Positions 1 through 7,825 of a DNA stretch of 64,000 nt are shown here, one piece after another. Location of the stretch: contig NZ_CP011530.1 of the NCBI RefSeq assembly GCF_001605725.1, positions 5,509,782-5,573,781 of the forward strand, in the 5' to 3' direction. Positions within the stretch are counted from its first letter, which is position 1. Every line of letters begins with the position of its first letter. The notes beneath the pieces are model-generated. The model did not search any database. It saw only the letters and a program-made list of their open reading frames with translations, and was not told the DNA's origin. A program made the position numbers and the translations under genes. The DNA comes from Mycobacteroides immunogenum (GTDB lineage: Bacteria > Actinomycetota > Actinomycetes > Mycobacteriales > Mycobacteriaceae).

Positions 1-668
1 GGGTACAGAGCCCGGGGGCCCACCGCATCGACGACCCGCGCTACCGCGGGGTGCTGAGCGATTACGTGACGGGCGTGATGAGCCAGTTCCGCAATGACAA
101 CCGAGTCCTGGGCTGGGACCTGTGGAATGAGCCGGACAACCCGGCCAAGCAGTACCGCAAGGTAGAGCGCAAAGACAAGATCGATGCCGTCAGTGGGCTG
201 CTGCCTCAGGTATTCAACTGGGCACGTTCAGTCAATCCCGTGCAGCCGTTGACCAGTGGTGTGTGGCAGGGCAGCTGGGATCGCGGAAGCCGCAGTGCGA
301 TGGCCGGTTTCCAACTCGACAACTCCGACATCATCTCGTTCCACTCGTACGCGGGCCCGGGCGAATTCGAGGCCCGCATCAACGAGCTCGCCCCGCTAGG
401 CCGACCGATCCTGTGCACCGAATACCTGGCCCGCGACCAGGGCAGCACAGTCGAGGGTGTGCTCCCAGTTGCCAAGCGGCACAACGTTGGTGCGTACAGC
501 TGGGGGCTGGTGGCAGGCAAGACCCAGACCTACTTTCCGTGGGATTCCTGGGACAAGCCCTACACGAAGATCCCGAACGTGTGGTTCAGCGATCTACTAC
601 AGCCAGACGGGCGGCCGTATCGCGACGCCGAGTATCAGACGCTGCGGAAGCTGACTGCGCGCGTCTAA
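1..668 (+). CDS. GH5-type cellulase family glycosyl hydrolase, C-terminal part (5' end outside window)
   Basis: The reading frame is open from the left edge (first full codon at base 3) to a stop at 666-668, giving about 221 residues of the C-terminal end of a larger protein. The segment GWDLWNEPDNP carries the Asn-Glu-Pro signature of clan GH-A glycosidases, whose Glu is the acid/base. The later stretch PILCTEYLARD places a second Glu where the nucleophile is expected. Such enzymes hydrolyse beta-glycans by a retaining mechanism; the substrate cannot be told from the sequence, and the signal peptide, if any, lies upstream of the window. A GTG at 51 is only an internal codon, because homologous-looking sequence continues in frame before it. 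Confidence 0.8.
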   Translation, partial: VQSPGAHRIDDPRYRGVLSDYVTGVMSQFRNDNRVLGWDLWNEPDNPAKQYRKVERKDKIDAVSGLLPQVFNWARSVNPVQPLTSGVWQGSWDRGSRSAMAGFQLDNSDIISFHSYAGPGEFEARINELAPLGRPILCTEYLARDQGSTVEGVLPVAKRHNVGAYSWGLVAGKTQTYFPWDSWDKPYTKIPNVWFSDLLQPDGRPYRDAEYQTLRKLTARV

Positions 669-689
669 ACGCGTGTCGACCATCCTTGT

Positions 690-917
690 TCACGAAGTGT
701 CCTGGCCTGATGTGTAGTGAATCGGGATCGGGAAGCCGGCAACCTCCTCGACCAGCTTCGCACCCAACGGCTTCATCTCGTAGTACCGGTGGACGTTGCC
801 TTGTGCATCAGGCGCCGTCGAACAGGGGCCGTTGGGGCACACCACCTTCGTTGGCACGGCGAGCACCACAATCAGCGCCGCAACAACAATGCCGGTGATC
901 GTGACGACTCTCTTCAT
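690..917 (-). CDS. small membrane-anchored or secreted protein, unknown function
   Basis: 75 residues from the ATG at 917 (MKRVVTITG). A start at 935 is possible, but the Lys-Arg followed by a hydrophobic run (about residues 4-24) is a typical signal/anchor beginning at 917, and a GAGG-type ribosome site precedes it. After the hydrophobic segment come two cysteines close together (VCPNGPCS) and a polar tail ending IPIHYTSGQDTS, so one disulfide outside the membrane is plausible. I do not recognise the family. It is convergent with the glycosidase, 21 bases apart, and its upstream region (918-1089) separates it from a pseudogene. Confidence 0.6.
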   Translation of the reverse strand: MKRVVTITGIVVAALIVVLAVPTKVVCPNGPCSTAPDAQGNVHRYYEMKPLGAKLVEEVAGFPIPIHYTSGQDTS

Positions 918-1089
918 AACAGCCTCACTCTCCACCAGGACATATCGCGATGTCTGGTAGCTCCGCGAACACTCGGGGAAGCACCGAAAAGCCCTCGCGG
1001 TTGCACACCTCCCACAAAGAACGGGCTAGCCGTCATTGTCGGATTCGAGAATCTTTGACTTTCAAAAATTCTGCTGCCTCACGGGTCAA

Positions 1090-1891
1090 CAGAACGCGGC
1101 GGCGCTGTCGGCCGTTCACATCCCGAAGCAGCACGGCGGTCAGGCGGCGGATGCGGTCGCCGGCTGCATCGTCATCGAGGAAGTGGCCCGGGTCTGCGCA
1201 TCGTCCTCGATGATTCCGGTCGCCAACAAACTCGGGACCATGGGCATCGTCTTGCGCGGCTCCGACGAGCTCAAAGCTCAGGTCTTCCCGTCACTAGCCT
1301 CCGGTGAAGCGCTAGCCGCGTACGCCCTTTCCGAACGCGAAGCCGGCAGCGACGCGGCAGCGATGAAGACCCGTGCCCACGAAGCCGGAGACGAATGGGT
1401 TTTCAACGGCGCGAAATGCTGGATATCAAACGGCGGCAAGGCTTCCTGGTACACCGTGATGGCCGTGACCGATCCTGCGAAGGGTGCCAATGGAATCTCG
1501 GCATTCGCGATACATCGCGATGACGAAGGCTTCACGGTCGGGGCAAGGAACGCAAACTCGGGCTCAACGGCTCGCCGACCACCGGGTTGTACTTCGAGGA
1601 CTGCGGAATCCCCGGCGACCGCATCATCGGTGAAACCGGCACCAGGTTCAAGAACGCACTGGCCACCCTTGAAAACACACGACCGACCATCGGCGCCCAA
1701 GCTGTCGGTATCGCGCAGGGCGCGTTGGACGAGACAATCGCCTACACGAAGGAGCGCAAGCAATTCGGTGGTCACGGCTACACCGCCGATTTTCCCGTTG
1801 AGCGTTACCTCCGCGACGCCAAATCACTCAGATCTACGAAGGAACCAACCAAATCCAGCGACCGGTCATGGCACGTTCACTGCTGCGCTGA
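1090..1891 (+). pseudogene. acyl-CoA dehydrogenase pseudogene (FadE25-like)
   Basis: Three reading frames must be joined to read one acyl-CoA dehydrogenase. Frame 1 (from about 1090) gives SAVHIPKQHGG, then ALSEREAGSDAAAM and NGAKCWISNGGKASWYTVMAVTDP. A shift near 1540-1548 moves to the frame reading LGLNGSPTTGLYFEDCGIPGDRIIGE. The coding then jumps in frame from ERKQFG straight to GHGYTADFPVERYLRDAK, losing roughly 70 codons of the C-terminal helical domain. A final one-base loss near 1822 restores ITQIYEGTNQIQRPVMARSLLR and a stop at 1889-1891. The first 50 or so residues are also missing. The pattern matches the mycobacterial FadE25 family, a beta-oxidation flavoenzyme. It cannot make an active enzyme. 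Confidence 0.9.
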
Positions 1892-1908
1892 CGGGCTGCG
1901 ATCGGGCG

Positions 1909-3057
1909 TCAACGCGAACGCCGACGCCCGATGTCATCAAGGAGATCATCGACCACGATGCGAGGGTTCAGTCCCGACGGGTAGATGGATGTACCCTCGG
2001 GACTCGTGCCGAACGTGATGGTGCCGCCGGCCTCGCGCGCGAGGTTCGGCCCGAACAGCGCGCTCGGGGTGTACGCGCCGCGCGGCGCGTCCCCGGCCGC
2101 GAGTCGTTCCGCCACAATCGCGGTGACCCGCGCGGTGTACTCGTAGCTCTCGCTGGTACTGAGCCAGGCATCGCGACGCTCCCCGTTGTCCCACTGGACC
2201 TCGGCGTACGCCCACGAGGTGTCGCCGTGCTGTTTGGGGGTAGACGGGTTCTGCCTCGCCCTGCGCAGAACGAACTGGCGCACACGGTCGCTGCGAAGCA
2301 GGACGCCGACCGCGGGCAGCATGCATCGGGCGATGAAGTGCGTCGGCATATCGCTGGAGCGCGCGACAACCTCTGGCGCCCCGGATGCCCGGAAGACTCC
2401 TTCGAGTTCACCCATCGGCACGGCAACGGTTTTGCGGGTTGATCCATCCGGAAGAGGCGTCTTGGTCAGATTGGACCCCAGCCTGGTACGGACGAGTTCG
2501 CCGCCGCGATATTCCCGGCCACCGGCCTGGGCGGCTTCGAGCACACTCGCCACCAGCGCCGGTCCGATCTGGGCGGTCATTGGCATGTTCGCGACCTCGA
2601 CACGCGCCGGAGTGGGTCGGCCCGCGATGAGTGCCCGCGTCAGCGCCTCGGTCGCGAGTCCGCCGAACCCGGCAGCGGTCACGACCGTCACCCCCGCTTG
2701 CACGGCGTCGTCGTGCATGTCAAGGAGTTCACGAACCGGCCGGTACTCGTTGGACATGTCGACGTAATGGGCACCGGCGGCGATACACGCCCGCGCGGTA
2801 GGGCCACCCGTTCGCGTGAAGGGCCCGACCGTGTTGACCACGACCGCGGGACGATGCTCAGCGATCTGCGCCGCGAGATCGCCACTGACCAGAATGTCCG
2901 GCCTCGGGCCGCCGTTGGCAGCCAACTCCGATGCCTGGTCGGCCAGGCGCGCGGCATCGAGGTCGACCAGGACGAGAGCCACACCGTCGAGGTACAAGTC
3001 TTTGGCAATTCGGCGTCCGACGCGCCCACCCGCGCCGATGATCCATGTGTGTGTCAT
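1909..3057 (-). CDS. saccharopine dehydrogenase-like / trans-acting enoyl reductase-like NAD(P)-binding protein
   Basis: 382 residues. The N-terminus MTHTWIIGAGGRVGRRIA is a Rossmann GxGGxxG nucleotide-binding loop, followed by an acidic-end strand (LVLVDLDA) and VVVNTVGPF, the typical saccharopine dehydrogenase NADP-binding domain arrangement. The later GAHYVDMSNE and GFGGLATEAL segments fit the same fold. In mycobacteria these proteins include the lipid enoyl reductase Rv2953 type and many uncharacterised reductases, so the substrate is unknown. The ATG at 3057 is followed at once by the Rossmann strand. The gene diverges from a TetR regulator, with a palindrome only 9 bases upstream of its start, so repression by that regulator is likely. 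Confidence 0.75.
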   Translation of the reverse strand: MTHTWIIGAGGRVGRRIAKDLYLDGVALVLVDLDAARLADQASELAANGGPRPDILVSGDLAAQIAEHRPAVVVNTVGPFTRTGGPTARACIAAGAHYVDMSNEYRPVRELLDMHDDAVQAGVTVVTAAGFGGLATEALTRALIAGRPTPARVEVANMPMTAQIGPALVASVLEAAQAGGREYRGGELVRTRLGSNLTKTPLPDGSTRKTVAVPMGELEGVFRASGAPEVVARSSDMPTHFIARCMLPAVGVLLRSDRVRQFVLRRARQNPSTPKQHGDTSWAYAEVQWDNGERRDAWLSTSESYEYTARVTAIVAERLAAGDAPRGAYTPSALFGPNLAREAGGTITFGTSPEGTSIYPSGLNPRIVVDDLLDDIGRRRSR

Positions 3058-3066
3058 ACTTGAATG

Positions 3067-3090
3067 CTAGTGCAAGATTACTTGCATTAG
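3067..3090. promoter_or_regulatory. palindromic operator between reductase and TetR genes
   Basis: Ten-base arms (3067-3076 and 3081-3090) around the spacer ATTA match in 9 of 10 positions, with the perfect core TGCAAG/CTTGCA. It sits 9 bases above the reductase ATG (3057) and about 19 bases above the regulator GTG (3110), as expected for a TetR operator that controls both divergent transcripts. Confidence 0.65.
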
Positions 3091-3109
3091 TAGGTGAGTG
3101 AGGTCACAT

Positions 3110-3700
3110 GTGAGCAGCGAGTCCGTTCAGCGACGCCCCGGCGGTCGCACTGCGCGCAATCGGGAGAACGTTGTGCGGGCGACGACGGAAATCCTTCTCA
3201 ACGAGGGCTACGAGCAGTTGAGCATTGCCAGGGTGGCGGCCGCCGCCGGCGTGGCGGAAACGACCGTGTATCGCCGCTGGTCGACCAGGCAGGCGCTCGC
3301 CGCTGATGCTCTCGCTGACCTTGCGCGGCTCGAAATCCCGATCCCCGACACGGGAACACTCGAGTCCGATCTTCGCGTGCTGCTCACCGACACGGTCCGG
3401 CTCCTCCAGCGTGCCGAGATTGCGCGCCTCATTCGTTTCGCCGTGGGCCTGGGCCAGGGGAGCGACGAACTCGCCGAGGTCAGGGCAGATTTTTGGCATG
3501 CACACTTCGCCAACGCTGCGGTGGTGGTCACCAAGGCGATGGAGCGGGGAGAACTTCCGCACGACTGCGATCCCTATAACGTCATCGAAGACTTGGTGAG
3601 CCTGACCTATTTCCGTCTGCTCGTCACGGGACGCCGCATCGACGACCGTGTCATCGAACGGTCGGTGCAACTCGCCCTGCGCCGGCACGGCGCGCGCTAA
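3110..3700 (+). CDS. TetR/AcrR family transcriptional regulator
   Basis: 196 residues from the GTG at 3110. A GTG at 3098 in the same frame is possible, but a GTGAGG ribosome site at 3098-3103 sits correctly for 3110. The N-terminal helix-turn-helix is clear: ATTEILLNEGYEQLSIARVAAAAGVAETT, then VYRRWSTRQAL, the TetR signature including the recognition helix and the Tyr-Arg-Trp segment. The C-terminal ligand domain (about residues 60-190) is variable, with a conserved-looking LTYFRLLVTGRRID near the end as in TetR_C_11-type repressors. It probably represses itself and the divergent reductase through the palindrome at 3067-3090. Confidence 0.85.
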   Translation: MSSESVQRRPGGRTARNRENVVRATTEILLNEGYEQLSIARVAAAAGVAETTVYRRWSTRQALAADALADLARLEIPIPDTGTLESDLRVLLTDTVRLLQRAEIARLIRFAVGLGQGSDELAEVRADFWHAHFANAAVVVTKAMERGELPHDCDPYNVIEDLVSLTYFRLLVTGRRIDDRVIERSVQLALRRHGAR

Positions 3701-3972
3701 CGCGTCGAGACCAGGTCTCGTTCGGCCCGATCGACGATCCGCTCGAACATCCTCTGCATGAACGGCTGGGCGATCCAGCGGCCGATCGCCTCCCCGATGA
3801 GGGGAATGCGGACCTCGAAGCTCGTCGTCCACTGCAGCCGAGTGCCGCCGGCAACCTCGGTGCAGACAACCTGACCGTTCTGCTGGTGCGACGGCGGGAA
3901 CGACCGGAACACGTCGTAGCTGAACGAGTTCGGCCGGTGGCCGCGCCGGACGACTCGATATCCAGATGCCGA
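3697..3972 (-). pseudogene. SRPBCC (polyketide cyclase/START-like) family remnant
   Basis: An open stretch of about 90 codons reads GYRVVRRGHRPNSFSYDVFRSFPPSHQQ, then TEVAGGTRLQWTTSFEVRIPLIGE and a C-terminal helix FMQRMFERIVDRAE. This is the second half of an SRPBCC domain (normally about 150 residues). A stop at 3973-3975 closes the frame on the N-terminal side, and the beta-strands that form the first half of the lipid-binding cavity are absent. A short product could begin at the GTG at 3912 (71 residues), but it would lack half the fold. Its end overlaps the stop of the TetR gene by a few bases. Confidence 0.6.
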
Positions 3973-4177
3973 CTAACGACGGCCTGCCAGTCAAAAAGCC
4001 CCTCCCTTGGCGCGTCGAAGGGGGGTGCGGCCTGGCGGTACCTGCTCTAGCGCGAGCATCGCTCTGACCTGGACTTTTACAAGCTAGACTAGCAAATCCC
4101 CGCGACACGCCCGAATCTCGTCAAAGTAGCTAGGCGTGTCCTGTCGATATCCGGCGCGTCTCGAAAACTGCTTTCGG

Positions 4178-5554
4178 CTACCGCGCCATATTCGTAAACC
4201 GCGACAGGTGCAGCTGATGCGCCACGGTGATGGTCGCCGTCGGGCCGTTACGGTGCTTGCCCAGGATCAGATCGGCCTCACCGCCGCGAGGGTCGTCGCG
4301 CTCGAACGCGTCCGGGCGGTGCAACAGGATGACCATGTCGGCGTCCTGTTCCAGCGAGCCCGATTCACGAAGGTCCGAGACCTGCGGCCGCTTGTCGGTG
4401 CGCTGCTCGGGACCACGGTTCAGCTGGCTGATCGCGATCACCGGAACCTCGAGCTCCTTGGCCAACAGCTTCAGGTTTCGGGAGAACTCCGAGACTTCCT
4501 GCTGACGGGATTCGTGCTTCTTACCGGAGGTCATCAGCTGCAGGTAGTCCACCACCACCAGCTTGAGCCCGGCCTTCTGATTGAGCCGTCGCGCCTTGGC
4601 ACGGATTTCCATCATCGTCAGGTTCGGCGAGTCGTCGATATAGAGCGGCGCCTCGCTGATCTCACTCATCCGCCGTGCCAGGCGCGTCCAGTCGTCATCG
4701 CTCATCCGGCCCGAACGCATGTCGCCCAGTTTGATTTTCGCCTCGGCCGAGAGCAGTCGCATCACGATCTCGGTCTTGCTCATTTCCAGCGAGAAGATAA
4801 CGCTGGGCAGCTGGTGCTTGATGGAGCACGAGCGCATGAAATCCAAACCAAGCGTCGACTTACCCACACCAGGTCGCGCCGCCACGATGATCATCTGACC
4901 CGGATGCAGTCCGTTGGTGATCTCATCCAGATCGGTGAACCCCGTCGGCACACCCTTGGAGATACCGCCCGCCGACGCGATCGCATCGATCTCATCCATC
5001 GTGGGCTGCAGCAGCTCTTCCAGCGGCACATAGTCTTCCGACATCCGCCGGTCGGTGACGTCGTAGACCTCGGCCTGCGCCCGGTCGACCACCTCGGCCA
5101 CGTCGGCGCCCTCGGCCCCGGCATAGCCGTACTGCACCACCCGGGTGCCGGCCTCCACCAGCCGGCGCAGCAGCGCCTTCTCCGCGACGATGCCCGCGTA
5201 GTACCCGGCGTTGGCGGCTGTCGGCACCGTGGAGATCAGCGTGTGCAAATAAGGTGCACCACCCACCCGGCGCAGCTGCCCACGCCGGTCCAGCTCGGCG
5301 GCCACGGTCACCGCATCGGCGGGCTCTCCCCTGCCGTAGAGGTCCAGGACGGCCTCGTACACGCTCTGATGATTGGGCCGATAGAAGTCGTGGGGCCGCA
5401 GCTTCTCCAGCACGTCGGCGATGGCGTCCTTGGACAGCAGCATCCCGCCCAGCACGGACTGCTCGGCAGCCACATCCTGAGGTGGTTGACGGCCGAACTC
5501 CTCGTCGGGAGGGGCAACTGGTCCGGACTGGCCCAGATCGTCGACTATCGCCAC
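4178..5554 (-). CDS. dnaB: replicative DNA helicase DnaB, intein-free
   Basis: 458 residues. The N-terminal primase-interacting domain begins around residue 25 (QDVAAEQSVLGGMLL), followed by the RecA-like helicase domain with Walker A ARPGVGKST (about 226-234), the Walker B region LKLVVVDYLQLM, the switch VPVIAISQLNRGPEQR and the arginine-finger region near LRESGSLEQDADMVILLHRPD. The hexamer unwinds DNA ahead of the fork in the cytoplasm. Unlike M. tuberculosis DnaB, no intein interrupts the helicase domain. A GTG start at 5554 has AGGAGG 11 bases upstream. A 450-base gap separates it from rplI, so it probably has its own promoter as well as operon readthrough. Confidence 0.98.
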   Translation of the reverse strand: MAIVDDLGQSGPVAPPDEEFGRQPPQDVAAEQSVLGGMLLSKDAIADVLEKLRPHDFYRPNHQSVYEAVLDLYGRGEPADAVTVAAELDRRGQLRRVGGAPYLHTLISTVPTAANAGYYAGIVAEKALLRRLVEAGTRVVQYGYAGAEGADVAEVVDRAQAEVYDVTDRRMSEDYVPLEELLQPTMDEIDAIASAGGISKGVPTGFTDLDEITNGLHPGQMIIVAARPGVGKSTLGLDFMRSCSIKHQLPSVIFSLEMSKTEIVMRLLSAEAKIKLGDMRSGRMSDDDWTRLARRMSEISEAPLYIDDSPNLTMMEIRAKARRLNQKAGLKLVVVDYLQLMTSGKKHESRQQEVSEFSRNLKLLAKELEVPVIAISQLNRGPEQRTDKRPQVSDLRESGSLEQDADMVILLHRPDAFERDDPRGGEADLILGKHRNGPTATITVAHQLHLSRFTNMAR

Positions 5555-5882
5555 GGCGCGCGGGTCCTCCTACTCACATCAAGTCGAACACATGATCGCG
5601 TCTAGGTCTGACAAGTACGGTTCACCCCGGCGCGCCGCGGTAGACGTTAGATGTTGCTAGCGGCCCTGCCAAGCGGGCCTGTGGATGAGCCTGGGCATGG
5701 GGTGTGGACTACTGTCCAACGCGGTGTTAGGGGGTTGGGGAAAACCTGGGGATAGCTACCTACGTTCCTGCACTTTTCCCAGGTGAAGGCCGTTGAATCA
5801 ATTGACAGGACTGTGGATGGGATTCATTCCGGCGTGTCGCCGCAGGTTGCGTCTTCGGGCGTGTTCTGTTACCCCGACCAAC

Positions 5883-5901
5883 CCTCTAGGTTAACTAGAG
5901 G
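5883..5901. repeat. perfect palindrome, possible operator
   Basis: Arms CCTCTAG and CTAGAGG flank the five-base spacer GTTAA. It lies 26 bases upstream of the TACAAT hexamer on the plus strand, where a repressor or activator could act. No adjacent regulator gene is present, so the binding protein is unknown. Confidence 0.5.
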
Positions 5902-5952
5902 TAGCTTCGCTGGACTGGCACACGCGTACAATACATTCGCCAGTAGATACGG

Positions 5953-5984
5953 CAACGGCGCCGCGGAAATCCGCGACGCCGTTG
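5953..5984. terminator. 15-bp-stem hairpin downstream of rplI
   Basis: CAACGGCGCCGCGGA (5953-5967) pairs with TCCGCGACGCCGTTG (5970-5984), with one mismatch and a two-base centre. It lies just after the rplI stop (6007) on the minus strand, so it is a candidate terminator or attenuator before dnaB. No T-tract follows on either strand, so it could instead be the structured part of a small RNA read rightward. Confidence 0.5.
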
Positions 5985-6006
5985 ACCCGGCACTATTTCG
6001 GATCGA

Positions 6007-6462
6007 TCAGCCTTCGGCGACTACATCCACAGTGACCTTGGTTGCCACACCGGTGTGCAGGTGCACGTCCAGCGCGTACGAACCGATCTGCTTGATGTGA
6101 GCCTTCGGCAGGGTGACGGTCCGCTTGTCCAGGTTCGGGCCACCGGCGGCCTTGATGGCACCCACCACGTCAGCGGCGGTCACCGAACCGAACAGCTTGC
6201 CTTCGCCGGCGGTCTTCACCGTCAGCTTGACGGCACCCAGCCCCTCGATCGCCTGCTTGATCTCGTGAGCGTGCTCGACGCCACGGATCTCCTTGGCCTC
6301 ACGGGCACGACGGATATCCGTCGCCTGGCGCTCGGCACCACGGGTGGCGACAATCGCCAGTCCGCGCGGCAGCAGGTAGTTACGTCCGTAACCGTCCTTG
6401 ACCTCAACGGTGTCACCGGCAGTGCCGAGGTGCTCGACCTCGGTCGTCAGAATCAGCTTCAT
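6007..6462 (-). CDS. rplI: 50S ribosomal protein L9
   Basis: 151 residues, the usual L9 length. The N-terminal rRNA-binding domain starts [36 protein letters not shown], the most conserved L9 signature. A long basic connecting helix (about 45-75) leads to the C-terminal domain ending [14 protein letters not shown]. It binds the base of the L1 stalk of the 50S subunit. It is the fourth gene of rpsF-ssb-rpsR-rplI and starts 18 bases after rpsR. A strong hairpin lies just downstream. Confidence 0.98.
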   Translation of the reverse strand: MKLILTTEVEHLGTAGDTVEVKDGYGRNYLLPRGLAIVATRGAERQATDIRRAREAKEIRGVEHAHEIKQAIEGLGAVKLTVKTAGEGKLFGSVTAADVVGAIKAAGGPNLDKRTVTLPKAHIKQIGSYALDVHLHTGVATKVTVDVVAEG

Positions 6463-6480
6463 TAGATGTCCCTCCGGTCC

Positions 6481-6735
6481 CTACCGCGTCGCCGAGCTGA
6501 ACGGCAGCAGGGCAACCTCGCGGGCGTTCTTCACAGCGATCGCGATGTCGCGCTGGTGCTGAACGCAGTTTCCGGTGACCCGGCGGGCACGAATCTTGCC
6601 GCGCTCACTGATGTACGTGCGCAGCAGGTTGGTGTCCTTGTAGTCGATGTTCAGCGCCTTCTTGGTGCAGAACGCGCACTTCCGTGTCTTGACCGGCTTT
6701 TCCGGGGCAGGACGGCGCTTAGTCGTCTTGGCCAT
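6481..6735 (-). CDS. rpsR: 30S ribosomal protein S18 (zinc-binding type)
   Basis: 84 residues. The signature [32 protein letters not shown] is that of S18. CAFC near residue 20 together with GNCVQHQRD supplies Cys and His ligands for a zinc site, so this is the C+ (zinc-dependent) paralog; mycobacteria often keep a zinc-free copy elsewhere, used under zinc starvation. It heterodimerises with S6, encoded two genes upstream, on the 30S platform. Confidence 0.97.
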   Translation of the reverse strand: MAKTTKRRPAPEKPVKTRKCAFCTKKALNIDYKDTNLLRTYISERGKIRARRVTGNCVQHQRDIAIAVKNAREVALLPFSSATR

Positions 6736-6779
6736 GGTGAATCTCTTTCTTTCTAGCTAGATAAGTTGTTTCGCCCAGA

Positions 6780-7280
6780 TCAGAAGGGCGGTTCGTCGTC
6801 GGCCGCGGTAGAGCCGGAGGCCGGGGCACTGCCCCACGGATCGTCGGCAGGCTCGCTGGAGCGGGAACCCCCGCCGCCACCGCCGCCACCGAAACCTCCG
6901 CCGCCACCGCCACCACGCGAGGCCCTGTTGACCTTGGCGGTCGCGTACCGCAGAGACGGGCCGATCTCGTCGACCTCGACCTCGACCACGGTGCGCTTCT
7001 CGCCCTCGCGGGTCTCGAAGGAGCGCTGCTTAAGCCGGCCTGTCACGATGACACGGGAACCACGAGTGAGGCTTTCGGCCACGTTTTCGGCGGCCTCACG
7101 CCAGATGTTGCACCGCAGGAACAGCGCCTCACCGTCTTTCCACTCCGAGCTCTGTCGGTCGAAGATGCGGGGTGTCGAGGCCACAGTGAAGTTGGCGACG
7201 GCAGCCCCGGACGGTGTGAAACGCAGTTCCGGATCGGCGGTCAAGTTTCCGACGACCGTGATGGTGGTGTCACCTGCCAC
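6780..7280 (-). CDS. ssb: single-stranded DNA-binding protein SSB
   Basis: 166 residues. The OB-fold domain (about 1-115) opens [25 protein letters not shown] and contains [16 protein letters not shown] and [17 protein letters not shown] glycine-rich linker with two poly-Gly blocks follows, then the acidic tip DDEPPF, which recruits partner replication and repair proteins. It binds ssDNA as a tetramer at forks. Its place between rpsF and rpsR is the classical arrangement. The ATG at 7280 follows a GGAGGAACC-type ribosome site. Confidence 0.98.
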   Translation of the reverse strand: MAGDTTITVVGNLTADPELRFTPSGAAVANFTVASTPRIFDRQSSEWKDGEALFLRCNIWREAAENVAESLTRGSRVIVTGRLKQRSFETREGEKRTVVEVEVDEIGPSLRYATAKVNRASRGGGGGGGFGGGGGGGGSRSSEPADDPWGSAPASGSTAADDEPPF

Positions 7281-7364
7281 GGTTCCTCCTCGTAGATGTC
7301 AGCGGCTTAGTTAACCGGCAGCCTACGGAAGCCCAGCGGCTCCCGTCGGTTCTCCCAGAGATCG

Positions 7365-7655
7365 TCAGCGGGCTCCGGTGCGCAGAACCTTGGTCCGCAA
7401 CACGGACTCGTTCAGGCCAAGCTGACGATCCAGCTCGGACACGGTGGCCGGAGCAGCGACCACGTCGATCACCGCGTAGATGCCTTCGGTGTGCTTGGCG
7501 ATCTCGTAAGCAAGACGGCGCTTGCCCCAGACTTCCACCTTCGAGACGGTTCCGCCGTCGCCACGGACAACGTTCAGGAACGTATCCAGGGACGGAGCTA
7601 CGGTGCGCTCATCAAGGGTGGGGTCGAGAATGACCATGATTTCGTACTGACGCAT
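7365..7655 (-). CDS. rpsF: 30S ribosomal protein S6
   Basis: 96 residues. [19 protein letters not shown] and [27 protein letters not shown] are the hallmarks of S6. It binds S18 and 16S rRNA on the 30S platform. It is the first gene of the rpsF-ssb-rpsR-rplI operon, with AGGAGGTGATGAG just before its start and a structured leader upstream (7689-7721). Confidence 0.98.
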   Translation of the reverse strand: MRQYEIMVILDPTLDERTVAPSLDTFLNVVRGDGGTVSKVEVWGKRRLAYEIAKHTEGIYAVIDVVAAPATVSELDRQLGLNESVLRTKVLRTGAR

Positions 7656-7688
7656 GAGAAACTCATCACCTCCTATGGTCTTGTGCGG

Positions 7689-7721
7689 CCACGGCGTATC
7701 CGTGGCAGGAGAGTCGCCTGC
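7689..7721 (-). promoter_or_regulatory. rpsF leader with two adjacent hairpins, possible S6:S18 autoregulatory element
   Basis: Reading the minus strand toward rpsF, GCAGG/CCTGC (7717-7721 with 7705-7709) is followed at once by CCACGG/CCGTGG (7700-7705 with 7689-7694). A CCGCA segment follows, before AGGAGG. A TAGCCT hexamer further upstream could be the -10 box. Leaders of rpsF in many bacteria bind the S6:S18 complex through a CCG-containing bulge; whether this one does is inferred from position and shape only. Confidence 0.4.
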
Positions 7722-7825
7722 GTCGGCAACCGGCCCAGGCTACCGCAACACCCCCTGACCGGCGAAATCGTCGCAGCACGGCCGGGGGCCCGCATCGAGA
7801 GCGAGGCTGGCGCGGTTTTCGGCCG

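Larger units (their letters stand above)
5555..6006. other. dnaB-rplI intergenic region with palindrome, possible promoter and strong hairpin
   Basis: This 452-base stretch is unusually long for a ribosomal operon. It contains a 7-bp-arm palindrome (5883-5901), a TACAAT hexamer on the plus strand (5927-5932), and a 15-bp stem with one mismatch (5953-5984) ending 22 bases past the rplI stop. A weak open frame crosses it on the plus strand but runs into rplI antisense and looks non-coding. TGTGGATGA near 5690 and TGTGGATGG near 5812 each differ by one or two bases from a DnaA box. Confidence 0.6.

Noticed and set aside
4178..5554. Intein in dnaB
   Set aside because: The helicase domain reads through Walker A and Walker B without insertion and the length is normal for an uninterrupted DnaB.
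5570..5600. Possible LexA (SOS) box upstream of dnaB (TCGAACACATGATCGC)
   Set aside because: Only the left half TCGAAC fits the mycobacterial consensus; the right half has three mismatches.
5783..6100. 105-codon plus-strand open frame between dnaB and rplI
   Set aside because: It runs antisense into rplI, has no ribosome site, and its residues (for example SRLTRGSFAGLAHAYNT) show no recognisable family; the palindrome and hairpin lie inside it.
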